Assembly: GCF_002505485.1 (NCBI RefSeq)
Contig: NZ_DAVG01000034.1
Location: 1-35,134 of the forward strand
Length of the DNA: 35,134 nt
Reading direction: 5' to 3'
Origin: Methanosarcina sp. UBA5
GTDB lineage: Archaea; Halobacteriota; Methanosarcinia; Methanosarcinales; Methanosarcinaceae
In this document: positions 1 through 9,288 of the stretch, in pieces
Numbering within the stretch: position 1 is the stretch's first letter
Layout: every line of letters begins with the position of its first letter
Program-made: the position numbers and the translations under genes
The notes under the pieces: model-generated
Told to the model about the DNA's origin: nothing
The model's input: only the letters and a program-made list of their open reading frames with translations
Database searches by the model: none

Positions 1-220
1 GAATTTTCTCATACCAGTTTCGGACTCCGGTACTTTTAAGGGCAAGTTCACCATACCGAACTATTACTACATTAGATGGAATTTCAGACCTCAAAGAAGA
101 GGAGTCAGAACCAGGGTTATCTGGATTTTCGAGATACCTTTTCGATGTATGCTTGTTTTCTCTCAAGATATGGGCATCAGCCTTAAGATTTGCTTCGGTC
201 TTACTGGAATTGTCTGTCAT
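1..220 (-). CDS. thiI: tRNA sulfurtransferase ThiI (4-thiouridine synthesis), 5' end only
   Basis: This partial gene runs off the left edge of the window; 73 codons are visible. Reading down from the ATG at 218-220, the first 50 or so residues are polar and low in complexity. They are followed by VVIVRYGELALKSTGVRN, the hallmark opening of the ThiI N-terminal ferredoxin-like domain. The family transfers persulfide sulfur to U8 of tRNA, and in some organisms also feeds thiazole synthesis. Usual ThiI proteins begin a few residues before that motif, so the leader here is unusual: it is either a real N-terminal extension, or translation starts further in, for example at the in-frame TTG of LRSEIP. 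The THUMP and PP-loop domains lie outside the window, so the function rests on the N-terminal motif only. Confidence 0.8.
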   Translation of the reverse strand, partial: MTDNSSKTEANLKADAHILRENKHTSKRYLENPDNPGSDSSSLRSEIPSNVVIVRYGELALKSTGVRNWYEKI

Positions 221-364
221 GGATGCTTACGGTTAGGATGGCATGAAGTTTAAAACTTTCAGGATAAAGAATTTTAACTATAAAAGAATGAGAGTTAATA
301 ATCCCAACGAAAAAAAATCAATAAGTGAAGGTAGCAGCATAAAAACTGATAAAAGCAAATCTTA

Positions 365-389
365 CCGGTATGCAATTAATGCATACCGG
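365..389. terminator. Perfect 10-bp hairpin between the TPR gene and thiI
   Basis: The arms CCGGTATGCA (365-374) and TGCATACCGG (380-389) pair perfectly around a 5-nt loop (ATTAA). It lies 38 nt past the stop codon of the minus-strand TPR gene. In that direction it is followed by a T-rich stretch, which fits a transcript end or a processing site. It could also be a dyad operator for thiI. Confidence 0.5.
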
Positions 390-426
390 AAAAGGCTTCT
401 AGGTTTCAATTTCCGGAATTTTAGCT

Positions 427-3400
427 TTAGCTGGGCTCCTGAATATTCCGTTCTTCACTGCTATTTGAGCTCCCCTCATCAGGCTCGGGAACATACCAGT
501 AATCTGTATTCTCACTTTCCTGTCCCTGATCAAGCCCCAGAGTATAATTAATGCTATTATTTTCTGGGATGTCAGAAGGTTCAATTATCGTTCCTGATTG
601 AGAAGGCTCAGTCGTATTTATACTTACATTTCCTGATACATTTTCTGAAACATTTTCTGATACGTTTTCTGATACGTTTTCTCCTCCGTACCATCTTGAA
701 GGCAGGGAGTAATTCAAAGTGCTATTATAATATTCAGGAAGGAAGAACTTAGTTCCTCTTTTCTGCAGAGCATCCACAAAACCAGGATCGACTTCATCGA
801 GTTTTTCCTTGCATACAGCAGCCTCATCCAATTTCTTTAGAGTATAAAGGGCAAACCGTTTGTTGTAAAGAGCCGAAGACGAGTTAGGGTTAATTTCAAG
901 GGCTTTGTCATAACATAAAACTGCTTCTTCAGTTTCTCCCATCATGTTGTGGATGTATCCCTTGTTATACCAGGCTGTAATACAATCAGGTTTAAGCTGT
1001 ACTGTTTTGTTGAAACAATTAAGGGCCGCTTTATTGCTGCTTATCGTGAGATAAGTGCAGCCTTGGAGATACCAGGCTGTAGCATTATCTGGGTTGTATT
1101 CCAGAGCCTTATTGTAACAGTCAATTGCTTGCTGGTATTTTTCCAGCTTGTAGAGTGCAAAGCCTTTATTATTGTAGGCATCCACATTGCCTGGATTCAG
1201 CTCAAGAATTCTGTCGTAACAGCCTACTGCTCCCTCAAAGTTTCCGCTATTCTCCAGGGCTTTTCCCTGTTTGTAAATTGTCTCCTTGTTGTCCGGTGAG
1301 ATTTCAATCATTCTCTCATAGCATGCAGCAGTTTCCTGATACCTGCCAAGCGACTCAAGTAAAGAGGCTTTCTCAGCCAGGACCTGGGAATTTTCAGGCT
1401 GAAGCTCAATTATTCTATCGTAATCTACCAGCGCGTCATCGGATTTATTGGATTTCGACAGAGCAAGAGCCCGACTTCTGAGAGCCTCAAGGTTTTCAGG
1501 CTCAGAGTTAAGAAGCGTAGTGTAACAGGAAATTGCCTCGTCATACCTGCTTAGATTCGAGAGGGCAAGACCTTTCCCAAAGAGGGCCTCTGAGTTGCTG
1601 GAGTTTAGAGCAAGCATCTGGTCATAATAACTGACTGCTTCTTCAAGCTTTCCAAGATCACCTACAGTAGAGGCTATCCCATAAAGAGCCGTACTTGACT
1701 GTGGGTCAAGGTCAAGGGCTTTCTTATAGCATTCCAGAGCTTCCTCATTTCTGTCTAACCTGTCGAGTATCGAGCCTTTTTCATACCAGGCCTCAGCACG
1801 TGCAGGATTAATTGCAAGCACCATATCATAAGAGGTAAGAGCATCGTCATACATTCCTAGTTTGCTGTAGATCAAGGCCTTCCCATACCATGCCGCATCG
1901 TAATTGATCTCGGGGCTAAACAGGTTCAGATCTTCGGAAGGCTCAGCGCGGTCTTCTGAACTCGCGTCTTCATAGTTCAGAAGATAAACCCAAAAACCTC
2001 CAGAAAGCACCTGGGCAGGATTGGCATCTGCACTATTGTTTTTAACGTGTTCTGATACTGGAATTTCTGTTGAGTTCTGTTCCATGCTTTTGTTCAACTT
2101 AAAACGTGCAGCGGAATATTTTGGATCGATCAGGAGAGTCTGGTTATAGCATTCTGAGGCTTCTTCATGCTTTCCGAGTTCATCAAGAACAAGCCCTTTA
2201 TTATACCAGGCAACAGCGTTGCTGGGCACAGCCCCAATGACTTTGTTGTAACACGTGAGCGAGCTCTCGTATTCTCCAAGTTTCGCCAGGGCAAAAGCTT
2301 TACCAGACCAGGCAAGTGTATAGTTTTCGTCAATCTCGAGAGCTTTATCATAGCTTTCTACTGCATCTTTGTAGTCTTTGATTTTTGAAGAGTCAAAGCC
2401 TTTCTGGTACCAGACTTTAGCATACCCGGAATCCAGTTTCAGGGCTCGTTCATAGCATTCAATCGCCTCTTTATATCTGCCAAGCCTTTCAAGGTCTAGG
2501 CCCTTCATATACCAGACGACAGCATGTCCGGACTCAGTTTCAAGGACTTTATCATAGCACTCAAGCGCAGATTCGTATTTTTCAAGCTTATCAAAAGACA
2601 GGGCTTTCTCATACCAGATCTTAACTGTGGGGGACTTAAATTCTGGATTTTCGGGGTAAGACAAAAGTGCAGATTCGTGAACACTTAGCTGCTCGAGTGA
2701 ATCACTGACGATTTCCTCAGCCTGAATCCCTGTATCCGGGTTAAGTGCCTTATCATAGCACGCTATTGCAGCATCGTATTGGCCGGTTTTATTAAGCAGA
2801 GATCCTTTATTGTACCATACCTCGGAATTACCAGGATTGTAGACCAGAACCTCATCATAGCACTGAAGAGCTTCGTCATTTCTCCCAAGCTTTTCAAGGC
2901 ATACACCCTTTCTCTGTAAAACATCAAGATTTTCAGGCTCTGACATAAGAACAAACTCGTAGCAAGTAAGCGCCTCCTCATAATTTCCCATTTTTTCAAG
3001 GTTGATTCCTTTATTATGCCAGGCATTTACCATATCTGGGTTAAAAGATATTGCTTTGTCATAACAGTCTATGGCAGTTTTGTAATCCTCGAACTTATCA
3101 AGAACTACTCCTTTCTGATACCAGAGTTCAGCATTGTCAGGAGTAATATTAAGAGCTATGTCAAAGCATTTAATTGCCTCAGGATACCGCTCAAGTCCGA
3201 GGTAAGCCATTCCCTGCATATGCAGAGAGCTGGAAGAATTGGAATTCAATTCAATAGATTTATCATAAGAATCCAGAGTTTCCTGACCAAGCCCCAGTTG
3301 CTCAGAAGCAAGAGCTTTTTGATACCACACTGTGGAAAGATAGGTATCGGCAGCAAAGCTTTTATCATAGCAGTTGATGGCTTCAACATATTTTTTTAGC

Positions 3401-3849
3401 TCAAGCTGTTTGTTACCCTTATCATACCAGTTTTCGGAAGAAACAGGAAAGGTCAAAAGAGCCTTCTCATAACAGTTAACTGCTTCGTCATTCTTTCTCA
3501 GTTCGGCCAGAGAACGCCCTTTTCCGTACCAGGCCAATGAGGAATTCGAGTCGATCTTAAGTGCATCGTTAAAGCAGTTTATAGAAGGCTGATATTTTTT
3601 AAGGGAGTATAATGTATTTCCCTTATCAATCAGGCCTTCTACAGAAGCTGGGCTCTGTGCCATTATCTCAGAAAGATCAGGAGTGACTTCAGTCTTTTCA
3701 TTAACATTAGTCTTTTCATTATTTTCTACAATCAGTTCCTGACCTGTAATAGCTCCTGCCACAGGTAAAAAACCTGAAAAGAAATATAACATCAAAGCAA
3801 GGAGGATATAAGAACTAACAATCAAATTATTTTTTCTAACTGAGCTCAT
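427..3849 (-). CDS. Exported giant tetratricopeptide-repeat (TPR) protein
   Basis: A protein of 1140 residues. It opens with a charged start and one hydrophobic segment (about residues 9-33, ending FLPVAGAITG) that reads as a signal peptide or signal anchor, so most of the chain is probably outside the cell. From about residue 65 to 1040 it is an almost unbroken run of 34-residue TPR units with the pattern W/Y-x-x-KG-x-x-L...A...Y/C-x-x-A-x-x-x-x-P. I estimate more than 20 units, several very alike. One break near residues 590-640 is polar and lacks the pattern. The tail has five NVS units in a row (ENVS repeats) plus NTT, all N-glycosylation sequons, and ends acidic. TPR stacks bind other proteins; the partner is unknown. 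The ATG is preceded by a GGGG Shine-Dalgarno-like run. Confidence 0.9.
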   Translation of the reverse strand: MSSVRKNNLIVSSYILLALMLYFFSGFLPVAGAITGQELIVENNEKTNVNEKTEVTPDLSEIMAQSPASVEGLIDKGNTLYSLKKYQPSINCFNDALKIDSNSSLAWYGKGRSLAELRKNDEAVNCYEKALLTFPVSSENWYDKGNKQLELKKYVEAINCYDKSFAADTYLSTVWYQKALASEQLGLGQETLDSYDKSIELNSNSSSSLHMQGMAYLGLERYPEAIKCFDIALNITPDNAELWYQKGVVLDKFEDYKTAIDCYDKAISFNPDMVNAWHNKGINLEKMGNYEEALTCYEFVLMSEPENLDVLQRKGVCLEKLGRNDEALQCYDEVLVYNPGNSEVWYNKGSLLNKTGQYDAAIACYDKALNPDTGIQAEEIVSDSLEQLSVHESALLSYPENPEFKSPTVKIWYEKALSFDKLEKYESALECYDKVLETESGHAVVWYMKGLDLERLGRYKEAIECYERALKLDSGYAKVWYQKGFDSSKIKDYKDAVESYDKALEIDENYTLAWSGKAFALAKLGEYESSLTCYNKVIGAVPSNAVAWYNKGLVLDELGKHEEASECYNQTLLIDPKYSAARFKLNKSMEQNSTEIPVSEHVKNNSADANPAQVLSGGFWVYLLNYEDASSEDRAEPSEDLNLFSPEINYDAAWYGKALIYSKLGMYDDALTSYDMVLAINPARAEAWYEKGSILDRLDRNEEALECYKKALDLDPQSSTALYGIASTVGDLGKLEEAVSYYDQMLALNSSNSEALFGKGLALSNLSRYDEAISCYTTLLNSEPENLEALRSRALALSKSNKSDDALVDYDRIIELQPENSQVLAEKASLLESLGRYQETAACYERMIEISPDNKETIYKQGKALENSGNFEGAVGCYDRILELNPGNVDAYNNKGFALYKLEKYQQAIDCYNKALEYNPDNATAWYLQGCTYLTISSNKAALNCFNKTVQLKPDCITAWYNKGYIHNMMGETEEAVLCYDKALEINPNSSSALYNKRFALYTLKKLDEAAVCKEKLDEVDPGFVDALQKRGTKFFLPEYYNSTLNYSLPSRWYGGENVSENVSENVSENVSGNVSINTTEPSQSGTIIEPSDIPENNSINYTLGLDQGQESENTDYWYVPEPDEGSSNSSEERNIQEPS

Positions 3850-3875
3850 TAAATACCCCGGTTTATTCTAATGAG
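3845..3875 (-). promoter_or_regulatory. Hairpin enclosing the ribosome binding site and start codon of the TPR gene
   Basis: On the minus strand CTCATTA (3875-3869) and TAATGAG (3851-3845) form a 7-bp stem. The ATG start codon lies in the second arm and the GGGG ribosome-binding run lies in the 17-nt loop. Such a fold would hide the start site from ribosomes. A second inverted repeat, GAGACT/AGTCTC, lies just upstream at 3884-3905. A TATA-like AGTATATAAA sits near 3930-3942, placing both inside the likely 5' leader. No ligand or regulator is suggested by the sequence. Confidence 0.4.
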
Positions 3876-4326
3876 TTCTTACGGAGACTTTTCACAAAGA
3901 GTCTCACATTATCATTATATTCACTATTCTATACTGTTTATATACTGCGTAAGCGCGAACAATTAATGAATAAAAGTAACTAAATAAAATCTTTTTGCTT
4001 CCATTCTAAATAATTTGTTCAGTTTGTGAATTCAGTCTCATTCATTCGAATATAATTTTGTGAGTTATTCCATATAAAATTTATGCAGTTTAAAAAGACC
4101 CCTTGGATTGTTATTCTATTTAACTCAACAGTATATTATTGTTACAGAAATAATAAATCGTAAAACAAAAACATTCTGACAGTATAATAGAGTTAATGAT
4201 AGAAATAGAGCTAATGATAAAAGAATAAAGTTAATACTAAAAAATAGAGTTAAGGATCGAAGTATAGCCTCAAATCCTCTATGGATATGCGAAAATATTA
4301 TACATTGAAACTCCTATTGCAAAAGT
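3850..4326. other. Intergenic region between divergent TPR and HD genes
   Basis: This is 477 bp of AT-rich sequence with no credible gene. It holds the TPR leader and promoter (3845-3942). At 4187-4260 there are four imperfect copies of a 17-20-nt unit resembling ATAGAGTTAATGATA. Just before the HD gene there is a TATA-like AAATATTATA near 4293-4302, about 27 nt ahead of the ATG at 4327, so that mRNA may be leaderless. Confidence 0.5.
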
Positions 4327-5127
4327 ATGCAGAAGGAAGATTTGGATTTCTTCAAAAAATGGTTTCTGGATTACGTAGACAGATTCACCTCTCCTGAAGT
4401 CTTTATCCAGGAAAATATTAAGCTGAAAATCGAACATACGTCAAGAGTATGTGAAAATATCCTTTTACTTGCTAAAGCGGAAGAAGTTGGGGAGGAAAGT
4501 TGCAGGCTCGCCGAAACAATTGCTTTATTTCACGATCTGGGTCGGTTTGAACAGTTTATGAAATACGGGACGTTTAAAGATTCGGAATCTGAAAATCATG
4601 CTCTGCTTGGGGTAAAAATCCTGGAAAATACTGTAATTCTTTCCCGTTTGCCCCTTAGGGAGAAAGATTTAATCCTGAAAGCTGTGGAATATCATAATCT
4701 CATGGAAATTCCCGAATGCTCAGAAAACTCCAGGGAATTAGTTTTTTATTCAAAATTAATCCGGGACGCAGATAAGCTGGATATCCTGAAGATTGTAAGC
4801 GAAGATTACGAGAAAGAGAAAAAATTCAGGAACCCGGCTCTTGAATTCGATATGCCCGATACGCCTGGATGCTCGGAAAAGGTAGTTATGGATATCCTGA
4901 ATAATAGGATGGCAAAGCTTACAGACACCAGAAACCTGAATGATGTTAAACTCCTTCGCCTGAGCTGGATTTTTGACATTAGTTTTCCTGCGACTCTTGC
5001 CCTCCTCAAAGAACGAGGCTATCTCGATACAATTCTGTACTCAATGCCAGAAACCGAAGAAGTGCAGATGGTACGCGAACATCTTGAGAGCTGTTTGAAT
5101 ACAGTTGAAACCGAATATCGAATATAA
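4327..5127 (+). CDS. HD-domain phosphohydrolase
   Basis: A protein of 266 residues. The HD superfamily signature is visible: H37 (EHTSRV), the H69-D70 pair in LFHDLGRF, H91 in NHALLG, and a later RDADKLD that supplies the final aspartate. The family uses these residues to hold one or two divalent metals and to cleave phosphate esters or nucleotide bonds in the cytoplasm. No signal peptide or membrane segment is present, and no RelA/SpoT or GYP extension that would point to (p)ppGpp or cyclic-di-GMP. The substrate is unknown. The gene stands alone, with a possible TATA box 27 nt ahead of its ATG and no Shine-Dalgarno, consistent with a leaderless message. Sure of the fold, not of the reaction. 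Confidence 0.85.
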   Translation: MQKEDLDFFKKWFLDYVDRFTSPEVFIQENIKLKIEHTSRVCENILLLAKAEEVGEESCRLAETIALFHDLGRFEQFMKYGTFKDSESENHALLGVKILENTVILSRLPLREKDLILKAVEYHNLMEIPECSENSRELVFYSKLIRDADKLDILKIVSEDYEKEKKFRNPALEFDMPDTPGCSEKVVMDILNNRMAKLTDTRNLNDVKLLRLSWIFDISFPATLALLKERGYLDTILYSMPETEEVQMVREHLESCLNTVETEYRI

Positions 5128-5293
5128 ACCATAAAAACGAATGCCAGCTAAGCCAATAAATCCAAAAGAGTAAAGATTAGGTTAAACTGAAACATTAATA
5201 AACCGTTAGATAAACTGAAACAAAAACAGGAAGAAAGCGATATACAAAAATCATAAAAATGATTTATTCGAAAAAAGGAGTTAACTAATGAGC

Positions 5294-5500
5294 TCATTCC
5301 ATATATCTTCTACGATATTCATTGCCTAGACTGCGCCGGTAATCCGAACGAATCTGGTTTCTTGATTGTTCTTCAAGCATTGATTCCAAGGAATCCTCTT
5401 CAAGTTCTTCCTGTCTATTTTGATCCTTTTCCCTTATTTCCTGTCTATTTAGACTCCTTTTCCCTGTCTCTTGTCTACTTTTATCCTTTTCCTTTCTCAT
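5294..5500 (-). CDS. Small, highly charged hypothetical protein
   Basis: A 68-residue reading frame rich in Arg, Glu, Lys, Gln and Asn, with no hydrophobic core; it would be soluble and probably disordered or helical. The DNA has a repeated TTCCTGTCTATTT / ATCCTTTTCC pattern (about 5408-5495), so the peptide repeats RQE and KD motifs. The ATG is preceded by GGATGA at suitable spacing. It lies 152 nt downstream of the Nif3-like gene on the same strand. I recognise no family. The repeat structure means it could be a chance open frame in low-complexity DNA. Confidence 0.4.
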   Translation of the reverse strand: MRKEKDKSRQETGKRSLNRQEIREKDQNRQEELEEDSLESMLEEQSRNQIRSDYRRSLGNEYRRRYME

Positions 5501-5652
5501 ATTAAAATCATCCCTGCGTTCACCGAGATTAAAACATGTTTTGCTGTTATCTACATTTTCACGTAAACTTATTTTCGAAGATCTTAATTATAGTATTATT
5601 TTAATAAGAGTATTTCAGCCCTTCTTCTTTTGGCCAGAATCCGGGAAAATAT

Positions 5653-6402
5653 TCAGGACTTATCGATTGCTTTAAGTCCAGATGGCTGTTCAATAAATTC
5701 CACTTCAAGACCGGGAATTTCGCGCAGTTTGGAGCATAAAGCCTCCGTACCAGGATTTTCCGTGGCATAGTGAGTGGCGTCAATCAGGCAGAGATCTTCA
5801 TACTCGCGGAGAATATTATGCTTAAGTTCGGAAGATATGAAAGCATTAACTTTATTTGCCCTCGCAATTTCAAGGAATTCAGTCGCAAAGCCACTGCCTC
5901 CGACGACCATTACTCTCTTTATCCCCTCTTTTTCTCCAGCATACATGACAGGAGTTTGCAGGGTCTCCGAAACATGAGACGCCAGTTCAGCCGAAGTACA
6001 GGGTTCAATCTCTCCTATCCTGCCAAATTCCACAATTTTGATATTCTTTAGCCCGAGTCTTGCAGCAAGCACGTCATTAACGCCTCCTTTGGCCCTATCA
6101 TAGTTTGTGTGCATGCTGTAAAGGGATATCCCGTTATCAAGGGCAATCCTGAGGGATTCAGCCAGGGATTTTGATACTTTATTTATCGGATGGAAGATAA
6201 GGGTGTGGTGGGTAACCAGAAGATTTGCTCTCATTTCAGCAGCTTTCTTAAGCACATAAGAACTGGCATCGAGCGCAACTGCAATTCTTTCTATATTGTT
6301 TTCCAGGTTGAGAATTAGCCCGATCCTGCCTTCGTCAAAGTCTTCAGCAAGTTCAGGCGGCGCTATTTCTTCGAGAATTTCTACGACCTTCATAAGTTCC
6401 AT
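5653..6402 (-). CDS. Nif3-like dinuclear metal-centre protein (YqfO/GTP cyclohydrolase I type 2 family)
   Basis: A protein of 249 residues, the normal length for a single-domain Nif3 protein. Metal-ligand motifs are visible in order: H65-H66 in LLVTHHTLIF, H98 and D102 in SMHTNYDRAKGGVND, and H211 with E215 in DATHYATENPGTEAL. Family members form toroidal hexamers with a two-metal site facing the central cavity. The physiological role is unsettled, and the 'GTP cyclohydrolase type 2' label seen in databases should be treated with caution. GGAGG lies 8 nt before the ATG. A TATA-like TTATATGAG near 6515-6523 on the minus strand gives a leader of roughly 90 nt. Despite the name it is not tied to nitrogen fixation. 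Confidence 0.9.
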   Translation of the reverse strand: MELMKVVEILEEIAPPELAEDFDEGRIGLILNLENNIERIAVALDASSYVLKKAAEMRANLLVTHHTLIFHPINKVSKSLAESLRIALDNGISLYSMHTNYDRAKGGVNDVLAARLGLKNIKIVEFGRIGEIEPCTSAELASHVSETLQTPVMYAGEKEGIKRVMVVGGSGFATEFLEIARANKVNAFISSELKHNILREYEDLCLIDATHYATENPGTEALCSKLREIPGLEVEFIEQPSGLKAIDKS

Positions 6403-6938
6403 GAAAAAACCTCCGATATCCGGAAGGAACTGCTACTTTCTTATTCGATTTGGAGACTTCCGAGACTCTCTTTCCTGATCCTGTCAGGGACATGCAGCCT
6501 TAAAAAGAAAACGACTCTCATATAAGAAGTTTATTAGATATGGCAACAGTACAAAAAATTAAAATACCTAATGTCAAGATAATTTATAGAGTTTAGACAA
6601 ACTTCTTATTAAAACGATCTTAATACTACAAGTGTAGACCTAACCAGTGTAGACAAACAAATTACAGAATTTTAAACTATCTTGGACTTCGATAAGAAAG
6701 CCATGAAATTAGAGTTAATAAAGCAACATTGAGTTAGAAAAACATAAATCATAGGGGAGTGCTGGGGCGAAACCAATGCATCGAATAGTAAAATACGGCT
6801 GGTATCAATCGTAAATAAACAGTTAGTAATTATATATTTCATATATATTTTTAAAGAGCCGTAGCGATTACAGCAGCTCAAAATGCATGCTTCCAGTGCG
6901 CAGATTCGGTATAATAATCAAAATCAGGGAAGGTAATT
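6403..6938. other. Divergent intergenic region
   Basis: This is 536 bp without a credible gene. On the left it holds the promoter and leader of the Nif3-like gene. AGTGTAGAC occurs twice 15 nt apart (6631, 6646). On the right, the AT-rich run at about 6830-6850 (ATATATTTC, ATATATTTTT) is the likely TATA element for the secreted protein starting at 6939, giving a leader of about 60-70 nt. Confidence 0.4.
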
Positions 6939-8534
6939 ATGGCTAAGAAGCTTGCACTGATTGCATTACTTGCCGTTTTCTTCATTTCAGCCTTTTCAAT
7001 GGCCGCTCTTGCGGAAGAAGACGTCGAATGGGTAGAGAAACAGGATGGAACAACACTGTACTGGGGGGATACAGTAACAGTCGACGGCTATGTTATAAAG
7101 GCAGAAGATTTCAATGATGACAAACAGGTGTTTGTTTCAATCTCAAAGGACGGGGAAAAACTGAAGACTTCTCCTCTTTCCGCAGGTTTGGAAGTCGTAT
7201 ATAACGACAGGATAAAGGTTTATGCCCAGGAAGTAGACCCGAATTATGAAACTATCAAGAAAGATGGAAAGGAGTTCAAGACAGGAAACTGGAACCCTTA
7301 TGCGAAACTGGATATTCTCATAAAAGGAGAGCCAGGATTTGACATAGACGTTGAAACTAAAAAAGATACATATGATTCGAAATCTACTGGAGACAGTGCA
7401 ATCGATGTATCGATAAAAATTAAAAATGACGGAGAAGCAAAATCAGAAGATGCCGTTCTAACCATAGACACAGCTGGAATGGAGGTGCTTAAAGGAAAAA
7501 CGAAATACACGCTTGGGGAGGTCCTTAAAGACGAGACTCTTGAACCTGTGAACCTTACATTAAAAGCTCCTAAGCCATGGGAAGACACTGATCTTAATAT
7601 AACTGCAAAAATTACATGCGAGGATGTAAGGGATAAGAAGTACGAAGACATAGGCTTCAAAGTCATAAAAATAGAAAAAAAATGGGGCCTTGTTATTTCA
7701 AAGGTTATTACAAGAGATAACCACATGGGAAAACCTATTTATGTCTCGGTCAATGTCCGGAACGAGGGGCTCTGCGACATAGATGATATCGAACTTAAGG
7801 ATTCGATCGCTCCTGAAACACACCTTCAGAAAGACGCGGTGCTCGAGAAGACCCTTTCCCTTAAATCCGGAGAACTAGCTGAAAAAGTTTTTGTGTACAC
7901 CCTGATTCCTGACAAGCCTGGAGAGTTCACCTTCCCAAAAACAATGGCTACCTTTACCCTGCCCAATGGGCAGAATGGGGAAGCTGGTTCTAATAATTCG
8001 GAAAAGGTAAAAATTTACGGGCCTGAAATCTCAATTACAAAAACCATTGACAGGCAGCAACTGAACTCCGGAGAAAAACTGACTGTAACGCTAACTGTGA
8101 AAAACACCGGAAACATTGATTCAAGTGTGACCGTAACCGACACCGTACCTCCGGAAGCTAAGCTAATAAGTGGGGAAACCAGTTTCAAGCAGATTCTTGG
8201 AAGTAATGGCGATTCAAAAACAGTAACCTATATCCTGCAAATGCATAGAGAAGGGGAAATTCATCTGCCTGCATGCAAAGCAAGTTTCCTTGACCTTGAT
8301 GAATACTCAGGAGAGGTTATTTCGGACACTCCCGTTGTTTACGTAGGAGTACCGATTTCTCTTGAAGGAAGCAGCGAGCAGCCTGAAGGAAAAACGGGCT
8401 CCAATCAGGAAAAAAATGAATCCTCAGTTATGGCGCAAAATGAAGAGTCTGAAGATACTCCCGGGTTCGGCCCTTACCTTGTTATAACAAGCCTTCTTGC
8501 AGTTACTTGCCTCCTGAGAAGTAAGAAAGCCTGA
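6939..8534 (+). CDS. Secreted, C-terminally anchored surface protein with CARDB/DUF11-like repeats (PGF-CTERM type)
   Basis: A protein of 531 residues. Residues 1-26 form a classic signal peptide (basic start, hydrophobic core, ALAEE cleavage region). The body is a series of beta-sandwich modules typical of COG1361-like archaeal surface proteins. One, around residues 370-450 (LTVTLTVKNTGNIDSSVTVTD...), looks like a DUF11/CARDB domain. The C-terminus has TPGFGP, a hydrophobic helix, then RSKKA: the layout of a PGF-CTERM sorting signal, normally processed by an archaeosortase with lipid attachment to the outer face of the membrane. GGAAGG precedes the ATG. The gene is single, with no partner that shows its role. 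Structural or S-layer-associated function is inference. Confidence 0.8.
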   Translation: MAKKLALIALLAVFFISAFSMAALAEEDVEWVEKQDGTTLYWGDTVTVDGYVIKAEDFNDDKQVFVSISKDGEKLKTSPLSAGLEVVYNDRIKVYAQEVDPNYETIKKDGKEFKTGNWNPYAKLDILIKGEPGFDIDVETKKDTYDSKSTGDSAIDVSIKIKNDGEAKSEDAVLTIDTAGMEVLKGKTKYTLGEVLKDETLEPVNLTLKAPKPWEDTDLNITAKITCEDVRDKKYEDIGFKVIKIEKKWGLVISKVITRDNHMGKPIYVSVNVRNEGLCDIDDIELKDSIAPETHLQKDAVLEKTLSLKSGELAEKVFVYTLIPDKPGEFTFPKTMATFTLPNGQNGEAGSNNSEKVKIYGPEISITKTIDRQQLNSGEKLTVTLTVKNTGNIDSSVTVTDTVPPEAKLISGETSFKQILGSNGDSKTVTYILQMHREGEIHLPACKASFLDLDEYSGEVISDTPVVYVGVPISLEGSSEQPEGKTGSNQEKNESSVMAQNEESEDTPGFGPYLVITSLLAVTCLLRSKKA

Positions 8535-9288
8535 GAACCTGATGAATATCTCTCCTAAATCACCGCCCTAGTTCCGCAAGCCTTTTGAGAAAAGGCTTAA
8601 GCGCAAACCTTTTGAGAAAAGGTTTGATCGAAAACCATAGCAACGTTTGAGTTTGAGGCCTTATCCCCAACCTTCGACCCGGCGTGATCACAACCCTTTT
8701 GAAAAAAGGCTTGACCGAAAATGTTGCAATGAAAAACTTACCCCGAGCAGCGGCGTGATCAGCCGGCGCAACGGTTGCAGCCCAACGGTTGCATGTCAAG
8801 AAAGCTGATCTAGAGAACGAAAGATTGTTTTAACTCACTCAAGTGAACTATTAAAATTATAGATCTAATTTTCTGTACCATCGCTGAGGTAGATAGTATT
8901 GAATAACAAGGGAGTTTATACAATATTCAAACTCGAGACTCCCTCCAGTAACCGTTCTAGATAACGCATATTCTAAAAATGAGTGGCATACTTCAGCTTT
9001 CAGTAGGTCTCATTGATTCAAAACTGAGGTGAATAAGATATTTTTAGTGAATTAAATCGTTTTGATAAAATAATACATATAGTTTCAATGTTGCAGGTGA
9101 ATCAAAATTGTATTTTTATCTTATATAGAGGGTTTAGAGAGTTATTTAACCAGTGGCTGAGATTATTCTCTCTGCTTATTTCTTCGCTCTCAATTTTACT
9201 TTTTCGGGTTTTCAAATTCTCTGTATCCAGTAAGGATACCTCAAAGTTTTTATAGAGTTGTGACCGGCTACAATCTGTAGTAAAAAAT
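8535..9288. other. Intergenic region between convergent genes
   Basis: This is 754 bp. The first third is repeat copy A (8575-8793). A perfect inverted repeat AGGGAGT/ACTCCCT (8909-8915 and 8938-8944) could end transcripts from either side. The rest is AT-rich. A 68-codon minus-strand frame (9102-9308) overlaps the response-regulator stop but has no ribosome binding site and is not called. Confidence 0.5.
8575..8793 (+). repeat. Dispersed intergenic repeat, copy A (longest)
   Basis: It begins with hairpins AAGCCTTTT...AAAAGGCTT and AAACCTTTT...AAAAGGTTT, followed by ACGTTTGAGTTTGAGG, CCTTATCCCCAA and GGCGTGATCA, then GCCGGCGCAACGGTTG. The same ordered blocks occur at 26978-27122 (inverted) and 29176-29286. 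This copy is longer because it contains a second AACCCTTTTGAAAAAAGGCTTG hairpin block (split here only by a short interval) and a second GGCGTGATCA. No coding capacity is seen; it behaves like a REP/MITE-type element. Confidence 0.75.

Noticed and set aside
243..551. Plus-strand frames opposite the TPR gene, including 949-1299 and 3016-3399
   Set aside because: They are antisense shadows of the TPR repeats and lack ribosome binding sites.
5653..6402. Link between the Nif3-like protein and the nitrogenase-like cluster
   Set aside because: The Nif3 family is unrelated to nitrogenase in function despite its name, and the gene lies 14 kb away.
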